Notes: generated by a model from the sequence alone, not told the origin. A stretch of DNA of 45,468 bases from Dehalococcoidia bacterium (GCA_030605765.1 JAUWHP010000022.1:1-45468), one strand, 5' to 3'; positions 8,228 to 16,994 are shown, counted from the stretch's first letter. Translations and numbers: made by a program.

Positions 8228-9358
8228 TCAATAATTCCTTAACGTCTCGTCTACTAGCGTGCCAACATATTTAGCTATTGCTGGAGCACTGGTCAAGCCG
8301 GGAGAATCTATGCCAATCAGGTTGATGAAACCAGGTAAAGCCATGTTACATTCATGATTTATGATAAAGTCTCTAAAACCTTCGTCTTTTCCCTGTGGAC
8401 TTGCCTTTACGCCTGCCATCTCAGGTTCTAAATCGTGTGGCTCTATGAATGGTAAAGCAGCCATTATGGCTGATTGGCAAAGGGCTTTTTTCCTCGAATC
8501 GTCAATCTTATAATCTACTTCATCAACATAATAATAAAGAGGTCCAATTCGCATTCTGCCGCTAACGTCGAAGCAAACATGGGCTCCCAGACCGATAGTT
8601 GTCGGTACAGGGTAAATTAACCTATTCAGCAATCCGCTCTTGCGATTATTGACGCTGTAATATTCTCCTTTACAGAAACGCAGTCTATAGCTCGCTTCAT
8701 CTACATCTATCCCAGCCATGCCGGCTACTTTATCGCTGTTAAGTCCAGCGCAATTTATCAGAACCTTGGTTGTAAAACTGAAATTGCCCTGGCTGTCTTC
8801 CACATTAACTCTATATCCGTCTGGTATTTTATCTATGCCAATGACTTTCGTTTCGTAAGCTATTTGAGCACCATTACTCCTGGCTTTGTCAAGAAAGTAT
8901 CTTATTAGAGCCTGTGAATCTAGGATGCCTGTGGATGGCGAAAGTAAGGCACGAACTCCTCTCATATTCGGCTCTAATTGTTTCATTTCCTTCTGGGAAA
9001 GCATTCTTAGCTCTACACCGTTGTTCTTGCCTCTGTTATACAGTTTTTCTAGTTCCTCAGTTTCTGTATCATTGCTTGCCACTATGATTTTTCCCGTTCT
9101 TCTGCAATTTATGTCATGCTTCTGGCACAGGTCATAAAGAAGAACATTGCCTTCCAAACACATCTTTGCCTTTAAGGAGTCTTCGGGGTAGTAAATGCCG
9201 GCATGGATAACCTCGCTATTACGGCTACTTGCTTCTTGCCCGAATGTTCTATTCTTTTCCAGCACATAAACTTCTCTGGATTCATTAGTTACTTGCGAGG
9301 CTATGGCCAAACCCATAACGCCGGCACCAACAACAGTTATATCAGCTTGATATGACAT
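8228..9358 (-). CDS. FAD-dependent oxidoreductase, L-2-hydroxyglutarate oxidase-like
   Basis: A 376-residue DAO-superfamily flavoprotein. The N-terminal ADITVVGAGVMGLAIA is the GxGxxG dinucleotide-binding fold, followed by an acidic end of strand two (YVLEKN). The SSRNSEVIHAGIYYP segment is characteristic of the LhgO (L-2-hydroxyglutarate oxidase) branch, and LPGFINLIGIDSPGLTSAPAIA is the C-terminal FAD-closing motif. It probably oxidises a 2-hydroxy acid at or near the membrane. It starts 5 bases after the stop of the upstream nitroreductase gene. The family is firm; the precise substrate is inferred. Confidence 0.85.
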   Translation of the reverse strand: MSYQADITVVGAGVMGLAIASQVTNESREVYVLEKNRTFGQEASSRNSEVIHAGIYYPEDSLKAKMCLEGNVLLYDLCQKHDINCRRTGKIIVASNDTETEELEKLYNRGKNNGVELRMLSQKEMKQLEPNMRGVRALLSPSTGILDSQALIRYFLDKARSNGAQIAYETKVIGIDKIPDGYRVNVEDSQGNFSFTTKVLINCAGLNSDKVAGMAGIDVDEASYRLRFCKGEYYSVNNRKSGLLNRLIYPVPTTIGLGAHVCFDVSGRMRIGPLYYYVDEVDYKIDDSRKKALCQSAIMAALPFIEPHDLEPEMAGVKASPQGKDEGFRDFIINHECNMALPGFINLIGIDSPGLTSAPAIAKYVGTLVDETLRNY

Positions 9359-9363
9359 TTCAG

Positions 9364-9927
9364 CTATCTGTTAAGAGTGCCGTGGCTATAACTCTCATAA
9401 AATACCAATTCAGCGAGCTCCCGCCTGGATGGCGCCCTTCCTTTTTCTGCGGGATAACCCAAAGGAGTCATCTCAACTACAGTTACACCATCTGGTATAT
9501 TTAGAATCTGAGCAACTTCTTGAGGGTTGAACCAGCCTATATGCACAGTTCCCAGACCGAGTGAGTGAGCCATTAAAGTAAGGTTCTGCATTGCCAAAGC
9601 CACATCGAACATATACCACAATTCAGCTTTGTCTGGAATTGATTTGCCACCAATAAAGCCGGAGCAGCCTAATTTAGCACAAAGTACAATGACCATGGGT
9701 GCCTCTTTGATAGACTGAAGCGCTCTATTCGCAGGTGCCAGGGTTTTGGCTAATCTGGCTTTTTTCTCTTTGTCTTGAACCAACACGAATCTCCAGGGCT
9801 GACAGTTACTCCAGGAAGGTGCCCAGCGAGCTGCTGCCAGAACTGTGTTGATTTTCTCTTCTGGTATGGCATCCGGCTTATAGTGTCGAATACTACGTCT
9901 TGCCTTTATTGCTTCAAACAATTCCAC
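9364..9927 (-). CDS. Nitroreductase family protein
   Basis: A 187-residue FMN-dependent nitroreductase-fold enzyme. The N-terminal ARRSIRHYKPDAIPEEKI block, the AAARWAPSWSNCQPWRFVLV FMN-binding segment, and the GLGTVHIGWF and PLGYPAEKGRAPSRR blocks all fit the family and its usual length. It starts at GTG with a strong AAGGAGG upstream and ends at TAG. It lies between pcm and the flavoprotein gene, probably in one transcript with them. The substrate cannot be read from sequence, since the family reduces many nitro compounds, quinones and flavins. Confidence 0.9.
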   Translation of the reverse strand: MELFEAIKARRSIRHYKPDAIPEEKINTVLAAARWAPSWSNCQPWRFVLVQDKEKKARLAKTLAPANRALQSIKEAPMVIVLCAKLGCSGFIGGKSIPDKAELWYMFDVALAMQNLTLMAHSLGLGTVHIGWFNPQEVAQILNIPDGVTVVEMTPLGYPAEKGRAPSRRELAELVFYESYSHGTLNR

Positions 9928-9958
9928 AATGATTAACCTCCTTCTTATTTATCTCAGT

Positions 9959-10597
9959 CTATTCTTCCCAGGCGTCTTCGCCGATAAGCGGCACAAAATA
10001 GCAAATGCCCAGGTTTTCTAGCTTATTCCCCTCTTTGAGTTTAGTGGCCTTCACCAGTTCTTGTTGCCAGCGAGAACCTGTGGGAATGACCAATCGCCCA
10101 CCCCAGGCTAGTTGTCCCAACAGAACTTGAGGAATAGACGGTGCACCAGCAGAAACTATGATGGCGTCATAGGGTACATCTTCTAGCCAACCTAGAGTTT
10201 TACTAGCAATGTTAACTTTGACATTGGAGTAGCCAAGTTTTCCTAAGGCTCGCCTGGCTGATGCTGCTAGCTCAGGCACACGTTCCACAGTAATTACTTG
10301 TTTGGCTAATTCAGCTAATACAGCAGCTTCATAGCCGCTTCCTGTACCTAGCTCCAAGACTTTTTCGTCGCCTTTAAGCTCCAAAGCTTGTATCATCAGA
10401 GCTACAATGAAAGGCTGGGAAATGGTTTGCCCAAAACCGATGCTTAGCGGCCTATCCTCATAGGCAGCATTATAATACTCTTGAGGCACAAAGGCTTCAC
10501 GTGGAACACGCTCCATAGCCTCAACCACACGTTTATCTGCAATCTCCAAGCTAAGATTTCTAATTAAATCAGCTTTGGCTGCTTCTAAGTGGTTCAT
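9959..10597 (-). CDS. pcm: Protein-L-isoaspartate O-methyltransferase
   Basis: A 212-residue SAM-dependent methyltransferase that repairs isoaspartyl residues in aged proteins. Visible motifs are the N-terminal RVPREAFVP block, GFGQTISQPFIVALM (the PCMT substrate loop), the SAM-binding VLELGTGSGYEAAVLA, and the late DAIIVSAGAPSIP. Length is typical. I chose the ATG at 10597 over a TTG one codon earlier. The stop is TAG. It is part of a minus-strand cluster with the nitroreductase and flavoprotein genes downstream. Confidence 0.93.
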   Translation of the reverse strand: MNHLEAAKADLIRNLSLEIADKRVVEAMERVPREAFVPQEYYNAAYEDRPLSIGFGQTISQPFIVALMIQALELKGDEKVLELGTGSGYEAAVLAELAKQVITVERVPELAASARRALGKLGYSNVKVNIASKTLGWLEDVPYDAIIVSAGAPSIPQVLLGQLAWGGRLVIPTGSRWQQELVKATKLKEGNKLENLGICYFVPLIGEDAWEE

Positions 10598-10615
10598 CAA
10601 ACAAGATCAAGAATA

Positions 10616-10861
10616 TTAACTGAGGATAAAAGAGAGTACTACGAGAGTTAAGATAATCGCTCCAGCAAGAATACCAATGCGTCGTAGCTCGGGCATTATA
10701 TATTGATAGTGGTTGATAGGGCTTCTGGCCTCGGGAGACGTCTTACTGGCCAATTGAGGCTGGGCAGTCACTGACTTGAGTGATTGGGAATACGTGCCAC
10801 GTATTTCTTTCGCTAACCTGGCACGGCGTTTCGCTTTAGTGCGATGTGATTTCTTAGGCAT
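10616..10861 (-). CDS. Small basic protein with C-terminal membrane helix
   Basis: An 81-residue protein. The first 25 residues are extremely basic (MPKKSHRTKAKRRARLAKEI), the middle is polar, and the last 22 or so form a hydrophobic helix, giving a tail-anchored layout. The ATG overlaps the 3' end of the upstream xer gene by 8 bases, so the two are coupled. I do not recognise a characterised family. The basic head could contact nucleic acid or ribosomes at the membrane, which is speculation from composition only. Confidence 0.65.
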   Translation of the reverse strand: MPKKSHRTKAKRRARLAKEIRGTYSQSLKSVTAQPQLASKTSPEARSPINHYQYIMPELRRIGILAGAIILTLVVLSFILS

Positions 10862-11723
10862 TGCGTATCACCTCAAAGGGGATGGGAGATTGTTTATAGA
10901 TTCTAGTGCTGGAAATATAGGCATGGCCTAAAATTTGCTGAATAGATTGGAGGTCGGCACCACTTTGTAATTTGCGCGCCGCGAAGCTATGGCGCAGGGT
11001 GTGAGGTGTAATCTTGGCGCTAAGCCTTGCTTTAGAGGCATGATTCTTAACAATCTGCCAGAATCCCTGCCGAGTAAGCCGGCCACCGCGCCGATTGAGA
11101 AATAGCGCCTTTTCGTTTTCATCATATAACAAATCCAGCCTGTCATTCATGAGGAAATTTCTTAATAGCTGGTTTATGTGATGGTCAAAGCGAATTCGCC
11201 TTTTAGAGTTACCATGAAGACAGCGCACATAAGATTGTTCTAAATCAATATCTTCTACATTTAAAGACATAAGCTCGCTGGCACGCAAACCGGTGGCGTA
11301 AAGCAACTCCAGCATCATTACATCTCTCTTAGCTTCGGGAGTAGATAGCTTCATTGGCTCTGCTAGCAAACGGCGATACTCCAGTGGAGACAAATATTTA
11401 GGTATGTGCTTGGCAACTCGAGGAGAAACTAGGTTTTGTGTTGGGCTCTCTCTTAACTTACCTGAGTCAACCATGAATTTAAAAAAGGACTTGGCCGAGG
11501 CTATCTTGCGAGCTACTGTAGCCGAGGAATATCTTTTTTCCCTGAGGCCAAGCAGATACGTCTTCAAAAGATCGCTACCTGATTTGGTTATTCCTCTTGC
11601 TTTCTCTGCCTCAATGTAAGCTGTTAGCTGATTTAAGTCATTACGATAAGCAGCTAAAGTATTCTGAGAACAATTTTTTTTCGCAGCCAGATATTCAAGG
11701 AAAACTGCAATATCTTCCTTCAT
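10854..11723 (-). CDS. Tyrosine recombinase, XerC/XerD family
   Basis: A 289-residue site-specific recombinase. The N-terminal SAM-like core-binding domain (about 1-85) has the NTLAAYRNDLNQL and SATVARKIASAKSFFKF blocks. The catalytic domain shows Arg in TGLRASELMSL, His-x-x-Arg in TPHTLRHSFAARKL, the second His in ILGHAYISSTRIYK, and Tyr in that same stretch. Length is that of chromosomal Xer proteins rather than phage integrases, and no att site or prophage genes are near. It probably resolves chromosome dimers. The downstream small membrane gene overlaps its 3' end. Confidence 0.88.
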   Translation of the reverse strand: MKEDIAVFLEYLAAKKNCSQNTLAAYRNDLNQLTAYIEAEKARGITKSGSDLLKTYLLGLREKRYSSATVARKIASAKSFFKFMVDSGKLRESPTQNLVSPRVAKHIPKYLSPLEYRRLLAEPMKLSTPEAKRDVMMLELLYATGLRASELMSLNVEDIDLEQSYVRCLHGNSKRRIRFDHHINQLLRNFLMNDRLDLLYDENEKALFLNRRGGRLTRQGFWQIVKNHASKARLSAKITPHTLRHSFAARKLQSGADLQSIQQILGHAYISSTRIYKQSPIPFEVIRNA

Positions 11724-11755
11724 TAAATCCTATTCTAACATAACTGAGGCCATTT

Positions 11756-11784
11756 TTGTTTGCATTTAAGCTTCCTGTTACAAT
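11756..11784 (+). promoter_or_regulatory. Predicted promoter for uvrC
   Basis: TTGTTT (11756-11761), a 17-base spacer and TACAAT (11779-11784). The GTG start of uvrC lies 9 bases after the -10, so the transcript would begin within a few bases of the start codon. No Shine-Dalgarno is present, which fits a leaderless message. Confidence 0.5.
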
Positions 11785-11793
11785 AGATTTATT

Positions 11794-13608
11794 GTGAAGC
11801 CAACCCGGCTGGAAGAACAACTAAAAATCTTGCCAGCAAGCCCAGGGGTGTATTTATTCAAGGATGAGCAGGGCAGGGTTATCTATGTGGGTAAGGCTGC
11901 TAATTTAAGCAATAGGGTAAGGAGTTACTTTGGCGCATCGAGTGGCCTATCATCCAAGATTCAGCAGCTAATATTGAGACTGAGAGAGCTTGAATTTGTA
12001 ATTACTGGCTCTGAGCAAGAAGCGCTCATTTTAGAATGCAACTTCATAAAGAAATATCGCCCAAGATACAATGTGAGCCTTAAAGACGACAAAACTTTCC
12101 CCTACCTTAAAGTAGCTATCAACGAAGACTGGCCGGGCATTTACATCACTCGCCATTTTAAAGATGATGGAGCTAAGTATTTTGGGCCTTTTGCCAGTGC
12201 TGGCTCAATGCGCAAAACTTTGAGGTTGATAAAGAAAATTTTTCCTTTCCGCTCTTGCAGGAAATCTATTAATGGCTCGGGTAGACGACCTTGCCTCGAC
12301 TATTATATTCACCGTTGCCTTGGACCATGTATTGGCGCTGTAAGTAAACAAGAATACCAGGAGGTAATAAACCAGGTTATTCTATTTTTGGAGGGGAAGC
12401 AGGACCTAGTGCTGCACGATCTAAGGAACAAGATGCGAGCAGCGGCACAGCAATCCCAATTTGAAAAAGCAGCTTTGATACGCGATCAAATTCAAGCAAT
12501 AGAGAGAGTCATCGAGGGGCAGAGGATTGCTATCGCATTGAAGGGTGAACAAGATGTCATTGCTTTAGCGCAGGATGAGAAACAAGCTTGTATAGAGCTC
12601 TTTTCTGTCCGCAATAATAAACTTGTCGGTCGCGACTACTTCATTATGGAAGGCGCGCATGATGAAAAGCCTGATCAAATAATGACAAATTTCGTGGAAC
12701 AATATTATGCATCCGCCTCGTTCATACCGTCAGTGATATTGCTTCAATACCCAGTGAGTGAAACGCCAGTGCTTTCTGAGTGGCTTAAACAGCGGAAGGG
12801 AAGCACTGTGAAAATTCAAACACCGCAGCGAGGGGCTAAGAGAAAGCTGGTAAACATGGTAGCTGAGAATGCCGATAAGGGTTTGCTATTGGCCAAGGCT
12901 AAACAGGTAAATCTAGAAACCATAAGTGCTGGCTTGCAAGAGCTGCAGGATAGGCTCTCTTTACCACGAGTTCCCTTGAGGATAGAGGGTTATGATGTTT
13001 CTGATATTCGGGGTGCTTTGGCTGTGGGCAGCATGGTTGTTTTAGAAAAGGGCTTACCTAAACCGAATCTCTATCGTCGTTTTCATATAAAAATGATAAC
13101 TGGTGCTGATGACTATGCCATGATTCAAGAGATATTAAGGCGACGCTTCAAGAGAGGTGTAGCTGGTGAAGGGAACTGGGCAGTTATGCCTGACCTTATC
13201 CTTATTGACGGTGGCAAGGGGCACCTCAATGCTGCTTTAAAAGTAAGGCAAGAGCTAGGAATTGATTCTATTTCCGTGGCTAGCTTGGCTAAGGAAAAAG
13301 AGGATGTCTTTGTGCCCGGTAAGCCTGGCCCAGTTGATATACCCAGGGATTCTCCTGCGCTTCATATACTTCAAAGAGCGAGAGATGAAGCGCATCGCTT
13401 TGCCATAAGTTACCATCAGAAATTGCGGCGTAAGGAAGGCATTGCTTCCATTCTAGATAATATTCCTGGCATTGGACCAAAACGAAAGAGGGCTCTGATA
13501 AAACAGTTTGGTTCGATTGAAGCTATCAAAAAGGCTTCCATTGAGGAAATTGGCCAAATAGAAAGTATAACCTCAACTATAGCTCAGAAGGTCAAGCAGT
13601 ATTTATGA
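11794..13608 (+). CDS. uvrC: UvrABC excinuclease subunit C
   Basis: A 604-residue nuclease that makes both incisions in nucleotide-excision repair. The N-terminal GIY-YIG domain shows SPGVYLFKDEQGRVIYVGKA (about 17-36). A Cys-containing linker (RRPCLDYYIHRCLGPC) precedes the UVR domain near residue 205. The RNase H-like endonuclease domain follows (EGYDVSDIRGALAVGSMVV, LILIDGGKGHL), and two helix-hairpin-helix motifs close the protein (IPGIGPKRKRALIKQFGS). It starts at GTG without a Shine-Dalgarno. The 3' end overlaps the convergent DUF72 gene by 17 bases. It is complete, with normal family length. Confidence 0.96.
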   Translation: MKPTRLEEQLKILPASPGVYLFKDEQGRVIYVGKAANLSNRVRSYFGASSGLSSKIQQLILRLRELEFVITGSEQEALILECNFIKKYRPRYNVSLKDDKTFPYLKVAINEDWPGIYITRHFKDDGAKYFGPFASAGSMRKTLRLIKKIFPFRSCRKSINGSGRRPCLDYYIHRCLGPCIGAVSKQEYQEVINQVILFLEGKQDLVLHDLRNKMRAAAQQSQFEKAALIRDQIQAIERVIEGQRIAIALKGEQDVIALAQDEKQACIELFSVRNNKLVGRDYFIMEGAHDEKPDQIMTNFVEQYYASASFIPSVILLQYPVSETPVLSEWLKQRKGSTVKIQTPQRGAKRKLVNMVAENADKGLLLAKAKQVNLETISAGLQELQDRLSLPRVPLRIEGYDVSDIRGALAVGSMVVLEKGLPKPNLYRRFHIKMITGADDYAMIQEILRRRFKRGVAGEGNWAVMPDLILIDGGKGHLNAALKVRQELGIDSISVASLAKEKEDVFVPGKPGPVDIPRDSPALHILQRARDEAHRFAISYHQKLRRKEGIASILDNIPGIGPKRKRALIKQFGSIEAIKKASIEEIGQIESITSTIAQKVKQYL

Positions 13609-14335
13609 ACTTTACTAAAGTTAAGGCATTTTTTACAGCGAAAGCTTCAGCATCGTTATTGAAGTAAATAAAAACAGCCTCAACCTTTTCGCCTAGCTGG
13701 ACAATTTTCTTCGCCCATTGAGCAAGTTCTTTGTCAGAATAGCAGCTCGAATATAAGGTAGCACTACCATGGAGGCGAATATAGGCGAAGTCGCTCGTAA
13801 CTACAAGGGGGCAAGTAGAGCCGGGCATATCAAAAACACATAAACCAGCGTTGTGTCGCCGCAATATTTGGAAGAGGGAGTCGCTGAGCCATGACTCATG
13901 GCGAAACTCGAATACATGACGATATTCTTGCGGCAATGAAGATAGAAAATCTTCCAATATCTTGTCATTTCGTTTCATGTTGGGCGGCAGTTGGTACAAG
14001 AGAGGGCCTAGCTTATCCTGAAGCAAACAAGCACGTGATAGGAAGTTTTCCACTGCTGAGCCTAAATCCCTCAACCTTTTTATATGGGTAATAAATCGGC
14101 TCACTTTAACGGCAAAGACAAAATTATTGGGTGTGGATTCTCTCCAGGTGGCAAAAGCTTTTTCAGAAGGGAGATGATAAAAACTGTTGTTAAGCTCGAC
14201 AGTGCTAAATTGCCTGGCATAAAATTGCAGCCATCTCGGTTTGGCTAATCTTTCAGGATAATAAAGGACACGCCAGTGATCGTAGTGCCAGCCACTACAT
14301 CCAATATGATATTTTGCTGATATGTCGGTCTTCAT
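13592..14335 (-). CDS. DUF72 family TIM-barrel protein
   Basis: A 247-residue DUF72 (YecE-like) protein. Diagnostic features are the N-terminal IGCSGWHYDHW, FSTVELNNSFYHLPS, FAVKVSRFITH, the FEFRHESW block and the late FIYFNNDAEAFAVKNA segment. The family adopts a TIM-barrel fold and its biochemical function is unestablished. It is convergent with uvrC and overlaps it by 17 bases. DUF72 genes are often found near DNA-repair genes, but I would not infer a role from that alone. Confidence 0.9.
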   Translation of the reverse strand: MKTDISAKYHIGCSGWHYDHWRVLYYPERLAKPRWLQFYARQFSTVELNNSFYHLPSEKAFATWRESTPNNFVFAVKVSRFITHIKRLRDLGSAVENFLSRACLLQDKLGPLLYQLPPNMKRNDKILEDFLSSLPQEYRHVFEFRHESWLSDSLFQILRRHNAGLCVFDMPGSTCPLVVTSDFAYIRLHGSATLYSSCYSDKELAQWAKKIVQLGEKVEAVFIYFNNDAEAFAVKNALTLVKFINTA

Positions 14336-14351
14336 TTTTGCCTTGATGTTT

Positions 14352-14380
14352 TTGAATTTTCATGTTGGGTGTATTATACT
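14352..14380 (+). promoter_or_regulatory. Predicted promoter for 5S rRNA
   Basis: TTGAAT (14352-14357), a 17-base spacer and TATACT (14375-14380), followed by the predicted start of transcription about 14387-14391. It shows that the 5S gene is transcribed on its own. Confidence 0.65.
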
Positions 14381-14393
14381 AGATACGAGGGAT

Positions 14394-14513
14394 TTTCTGG
14401 TGACTAGAGCGGAGTGGACCCACCCGTTCCCATCCCGAATACGGAAGTGAAACGCTCCAGCGCAGACGATACTTAAGGGGCAACCTTTTGGGAAAATATG
14501 CCGTTGCCAGGAA
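14394..14513 (+). rRNA. rrf: 5S ribosomal RNA
   Basis: The sequence shows the 5S pattern: helix I from TTTCTGGTGAC at the 5' end with GTTGCCAGGAA at the 3' end, the conserved loop CCCATCCCGAATACGGAAGT, and the CTCCAGCGCAGACGATACTT helix. About 120 bases. No 16S or 23S gene is in this window and the gene has its own promoter, so it is unlinked from any rRNA operon within the region seen. Ends are set from the helix I pairing and may be off by a few bases. Confidence 0.93.
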
Positions 14514-14521
14514 GCTCCTCA

Positions 14522-14749
14522 TTATTTTAATTGTGCTAAGTCGAGCTTCATGCCATCCCTGGCAACTATCACTGAAATACCCGTTTCCCTGCTTGATTTT
14601 TGTGCTAATTCCCAAAGTTTGGCTCGCCACATAGTCATGCCAAAGTGGGTAAGTATAGCTGCCTTTGGCTTTATTTGCTCAATATGCTTCCACGGGGTGT
14701 TTATGCCTGATTGGCGTTGCATATGAATCAACTTCAGAATCCCCTTGGT
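14522..14749 (-). pseudogene. Remnant of a metallo-beta-lactamase-fold hydrolase gene (C-terminal part only)
   Basis: The open frame encodes about 75 residues that match the C-terminal end of MBL-fold metal-dependent hydrolases: a LIHMQRQSG segment, then KPKAAILTHFGMTMWRAK, then VIVARDGMKLDL. The N-terminal HxHxDH metal-binding part is absent. Upstream, the frame is closed by a TAA, and the next bases to the uptake of the pncC promoter hold no related sequence that I can see. The stop lies 8 bases from the 5S gene. A gene fragment left by a deletion or rearrangement is the simplest reading. Bases 14750-14917 hold nothing else recognisable. Confidence 0.6.
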
Positions 14750-14917
14750 TTATGGTATTCGCAGCTCTTTTGAATAGAAGGGACCTTCTTTCCTACCTTA
14801 CTCGAATTGCTATCTCTTGAGAGTTTGATGGATGCTTTGATTGTTCACTTTCACATAAAATGGTGTAAACCAATTAAGTCTGTAGCCTGGGTAGTAAAGG
14901 CACTGCTCCAAATTTGA

Positions 14918-14923
14918 TAGAAT
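14918..14923 (+). promoter_or_regulatory. Predicted -10 box for pncC-sepS-pscS
   Basis: TAGAAT ends 6 bases before the GTG start of pncC, and no Shine-Dalgarno precedes that start. This would give a leaderless transcript for the cysteine-charging operon. No good -35 is visible at the usual distance, so the call is tentative. Confidence 0.4.
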
Positions 14924-14929
14924 AAGTTT

Positions 14930-15445
14930 GTGAAAAAACTAGAAATGGACATTGCTGAGCTGATAAGGGAATATCAAGCTAAGACTGGGAAATTCCTTAC
15001 CATTGGTACCGCTGAGTCAGCTACCGGTGGCAGAGTGGCCGATAGGCTAACCAATGTGCCAGGCAGTTCCGACTACTTTGAGGGCTCTGTAGTATCTTAT
15101 AGCAATGAGGCCAAAATCAACATCCTGGGGGCAAGAAGGGAGACTTTAGAAAACTATGGAGCCGTTAGCCCACAAGCAGCCATAGAAATGGCTCAAGGTG
15201 GTAAGAAACTGCTGGGTGTAGACATATGTGTTTCAGTTACAGGCATTGCTGGACCTTCAGGCGCTACTCCTGCGAAACCTGTGGGGCTTTTTTATATTGG
15301 CCTATCTGCAGAAGGTGAAAAATCGAGCCAGAAATACATTTTTCATGGGAATCGGGAGGAAAACAAGCGCGATATTGTTGAGGCAACGCTGAACATACTG
15401 AGGCAATACCTGCTACAATGCATTAGCAAATTGAAACATAGTTAG
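14930..15445 (+). CDS. pncC: Nicotinamide-nucleotide amidohydrolase (CinA C-terminal domain)
   Basis: A 171-residue stand-alone CinA C-terminal domain. It deamidates nicotinamide mononucleotide to nicotinic acid mononucleotide in the pyridine-nucleotide salvage cycle. Family motifs are visible: TIGTAESATGGRVADRLT, the PGSSDYFEGSVVSYSNEAK block, YGAVSPQAAIEMAQG and VSVTGIAGPSGATPAKPVGL. The N-terminal molybdopterin-binding-like CinA domain is absent, as is usual for PncC. It starts at GTG and ends at TAG followed directly by TAA. It lies 13 bases upstream of sepS, so the two are probably co-transcribed. A functional link to cysteine charging is not evident. Confidence 0.92.
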   Translation: MKKLEMDIAELIREYQAKTGKFLTIGTAESATGGRVADRLTNVPGSSDYFEGSVVSYSNEAKINILGARRETLENYGAVSPQAAIEMAQGGKKLLGVDICVSVTGIAGPSGATPAKPVGLFYIGLSAEGEKSSQKYIFHGNREENKRDIVEATLNILRQYLLQCISKLKHS

Positions 15446-15458
15446 TAAGAATCTGATC

Positions 15459-16994
15459 ATGGCAACATTTGACGTAGATGAAATAAAATCGCAAGCAAAG
15501 CGGAATTTTACCGAAGCATGGATGTCGACAGCAAAGCTTCTTCCAACGGGCACTAAAGTCAGTTTGCAAGGAAAAGGCAAGCCTCATATTTTACGTGAAT
15601 TGATTCAAAGATCGAGGGAGATCCTGTTAAACCTTGGCTTTGATGAGGTCGAGAACCTTACGATTTTACCTGACAGCGATGTCTCTAAGCAATATGGCCC
15701 AGAGGCTCGAGTTATCCTTGACAGGGTTTTCTATCTAGCTGAATTACCTCGTCCCGAGATTGGCTTGAGCGCTCAAAAAATAACTCAGGTGAAGAAGATA
15801 GCAGCGAAAGCCGACATCGGGGAATTAACCTCAATCTTTAGAAGGTATAAGAAGGGGGAAATTGAAGCAGATGACCTTGTTGAAAAACTTGTGACCGGAT
15901 TGGATATCACTGACTACCAAGCCACAGAACTTCTGGATAGAGTTTTCCCTGAGCTAAAGAAGCTGCGGCCGTTGCCCTCTAATAAAACATTAAGGAGCCA
16001 TATGACAGCTACGTGGTTTCACACATTAGCAGCATTACAGTATAAGGTTAGCTTTCCACTAGCTTTATTTTCAGTGGGAACCAGGTATCGCAATGAACAG
16101 AGAGAAGATGCCCAACATCTGCGTGTTCACCATTCGGCGTCGATTGTGGTAATGGATCCTGAGATGTCTTTGGATGTGGGAAAAGAAATAACCAGAGATA
16201 TCCTACAGCAATATGGTTTTTCAGACGTCAGATTCAAGACAAAGACAGCGACATCCAAGTATTATGCCCCTGGCCAGGAGCAAGAAGTTTTTGCTAAGTG
16301 CAAAGGGAATTGGCTGGAAATCGCTGATGTTGGTATGTACTCCCCTGTATCCTTAGCAAACTTCGATATTAGATACCCGGTATTTAACGCCGGATTAGGG
16401 GTCGAGCGGCTGGCAATGATTCTATATGGAGTAGATGACGTAAGAAAGCTGGCATATCCTCAATTCTCTATAGTTGAATGCTCTGATGAAGATATAACCA
16501 AATCTCTTACCTATATAGCAAATCCCAGGACTGCTACAGGAAGGGAAATTGCCAGGGCAATCGAAGAAACTGCGCGAAAATACAAAGACGAAATTGCCCC
16601 CTGCGAGTTTCTGGCCTGGGAAGATGATTCCAAACAGGTAAAAGTTGTGGAAACGGAGGCAGGTAAGAGGCTAATTGGTCCTGCAGGATTCAATGAAATA
16701 TGCGTAGCTGATAGTAGCATTTATAGCGATGTTGTTCCTTCAGGAGTATATACGGGTATAAACTATATGCGTGCCATCGCAATGGGCGCAGCAGCTTTAA
16801 TGGAAAGCAAGGATGAAAACTTAATTTACCAGGTGAAGACGGTAAAGCATCTCTCTGACTTGAATTTGCGAATTCCAGAAGCTATTCGCCAGCATATAGA
16901 AGGGCAGCAGAAAAAGATAGGAGTTAGTGGTGCTGTATTTGTAACCATAAAATCGCAATCCGTAAAGAAACCTTGTAAAACAGACAGTGAATAA
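15459..16994 (+). CDS. sepS: O-phosphoseryl-tRNA(Cys) synthetase (SepRS)
   Basis: A 511-residue class II aminoacyl-tRNA synthetase, related to the PheRS alpha subunit, that attaches O-phosphoserine to tRNA-Cys. Diagnostic SepRS sequence is visible: TLRSHMTATWF (about 177-187) at the phosphoserine pocket, motif 2 GTRYRNEQREDAQHL (207-221) with the following HHSAS, SKYYAPGQEQEVFA (266-279), the ADVGMYSPVSLANFDI block, and motif 3 NAGLGVERLAMILYG (310-324). The 340-500 region is the C-terminal anticodon-binding part. Length matches archaeal SepRS. The 3' end overlaps pscS by 8 bases. The family was first found in methanogens and later reported in Chloroflexi. No tRNA-Cys, cysS or cysteine biosynthesis gene is in this window. 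Confidence 0.95.
   Translation: MATFDVDEIKSQAKRNFTEAWMSTAKLLPTGTKVSLQGKGKPHILRELIQRSREILLNLGFDEVENLTILPDSDVSKQYGPEARVILDRVFYLAELPRPEIGLSAQKITQVKKIAAKADIGELTSIFRRYKKGEIEADDLVEKLVTGLDITDYQATELLDRVFPELKKLRPLPSNKTLRSHMTATWFHTLAALQYKVSFPLALFSVGTRYRNEQREDAQHLRVHHSASIVVMDPEMSLDVGKEITRDILQQYGFSDVRFKTKTATSKYYAPGQEQEVFAKCKGNWLEIADVGMYSPVSLANFDIRYPVFNAGLGVERLAMILYGVDDVRKLAYPQFSIVECSDEDITKSLTYIANPRTATGREIARAIEETARKYKDEIAPCEFLAWEDDSKQVKVVETEAGKRLIGPAGFNEICVADSSIYSDVVPSGVYTGINYMRAIAMGAAALMESKDENLIYQVKTVKHLSDLNLRIPEAIRQHIEGQQKKIGVSGAVFVTIKSQSVKKPCKTDSE

Noticed and set aside
10854-11723. The tyrosine recombinase as a prophage or genomic-island integrase.
   Set aside because: The length and motifs fit chromosomal Xer proteins, no tRNA-borne attachment site or mobile genes are adjacent, and the neighbours are house-keeping genes.
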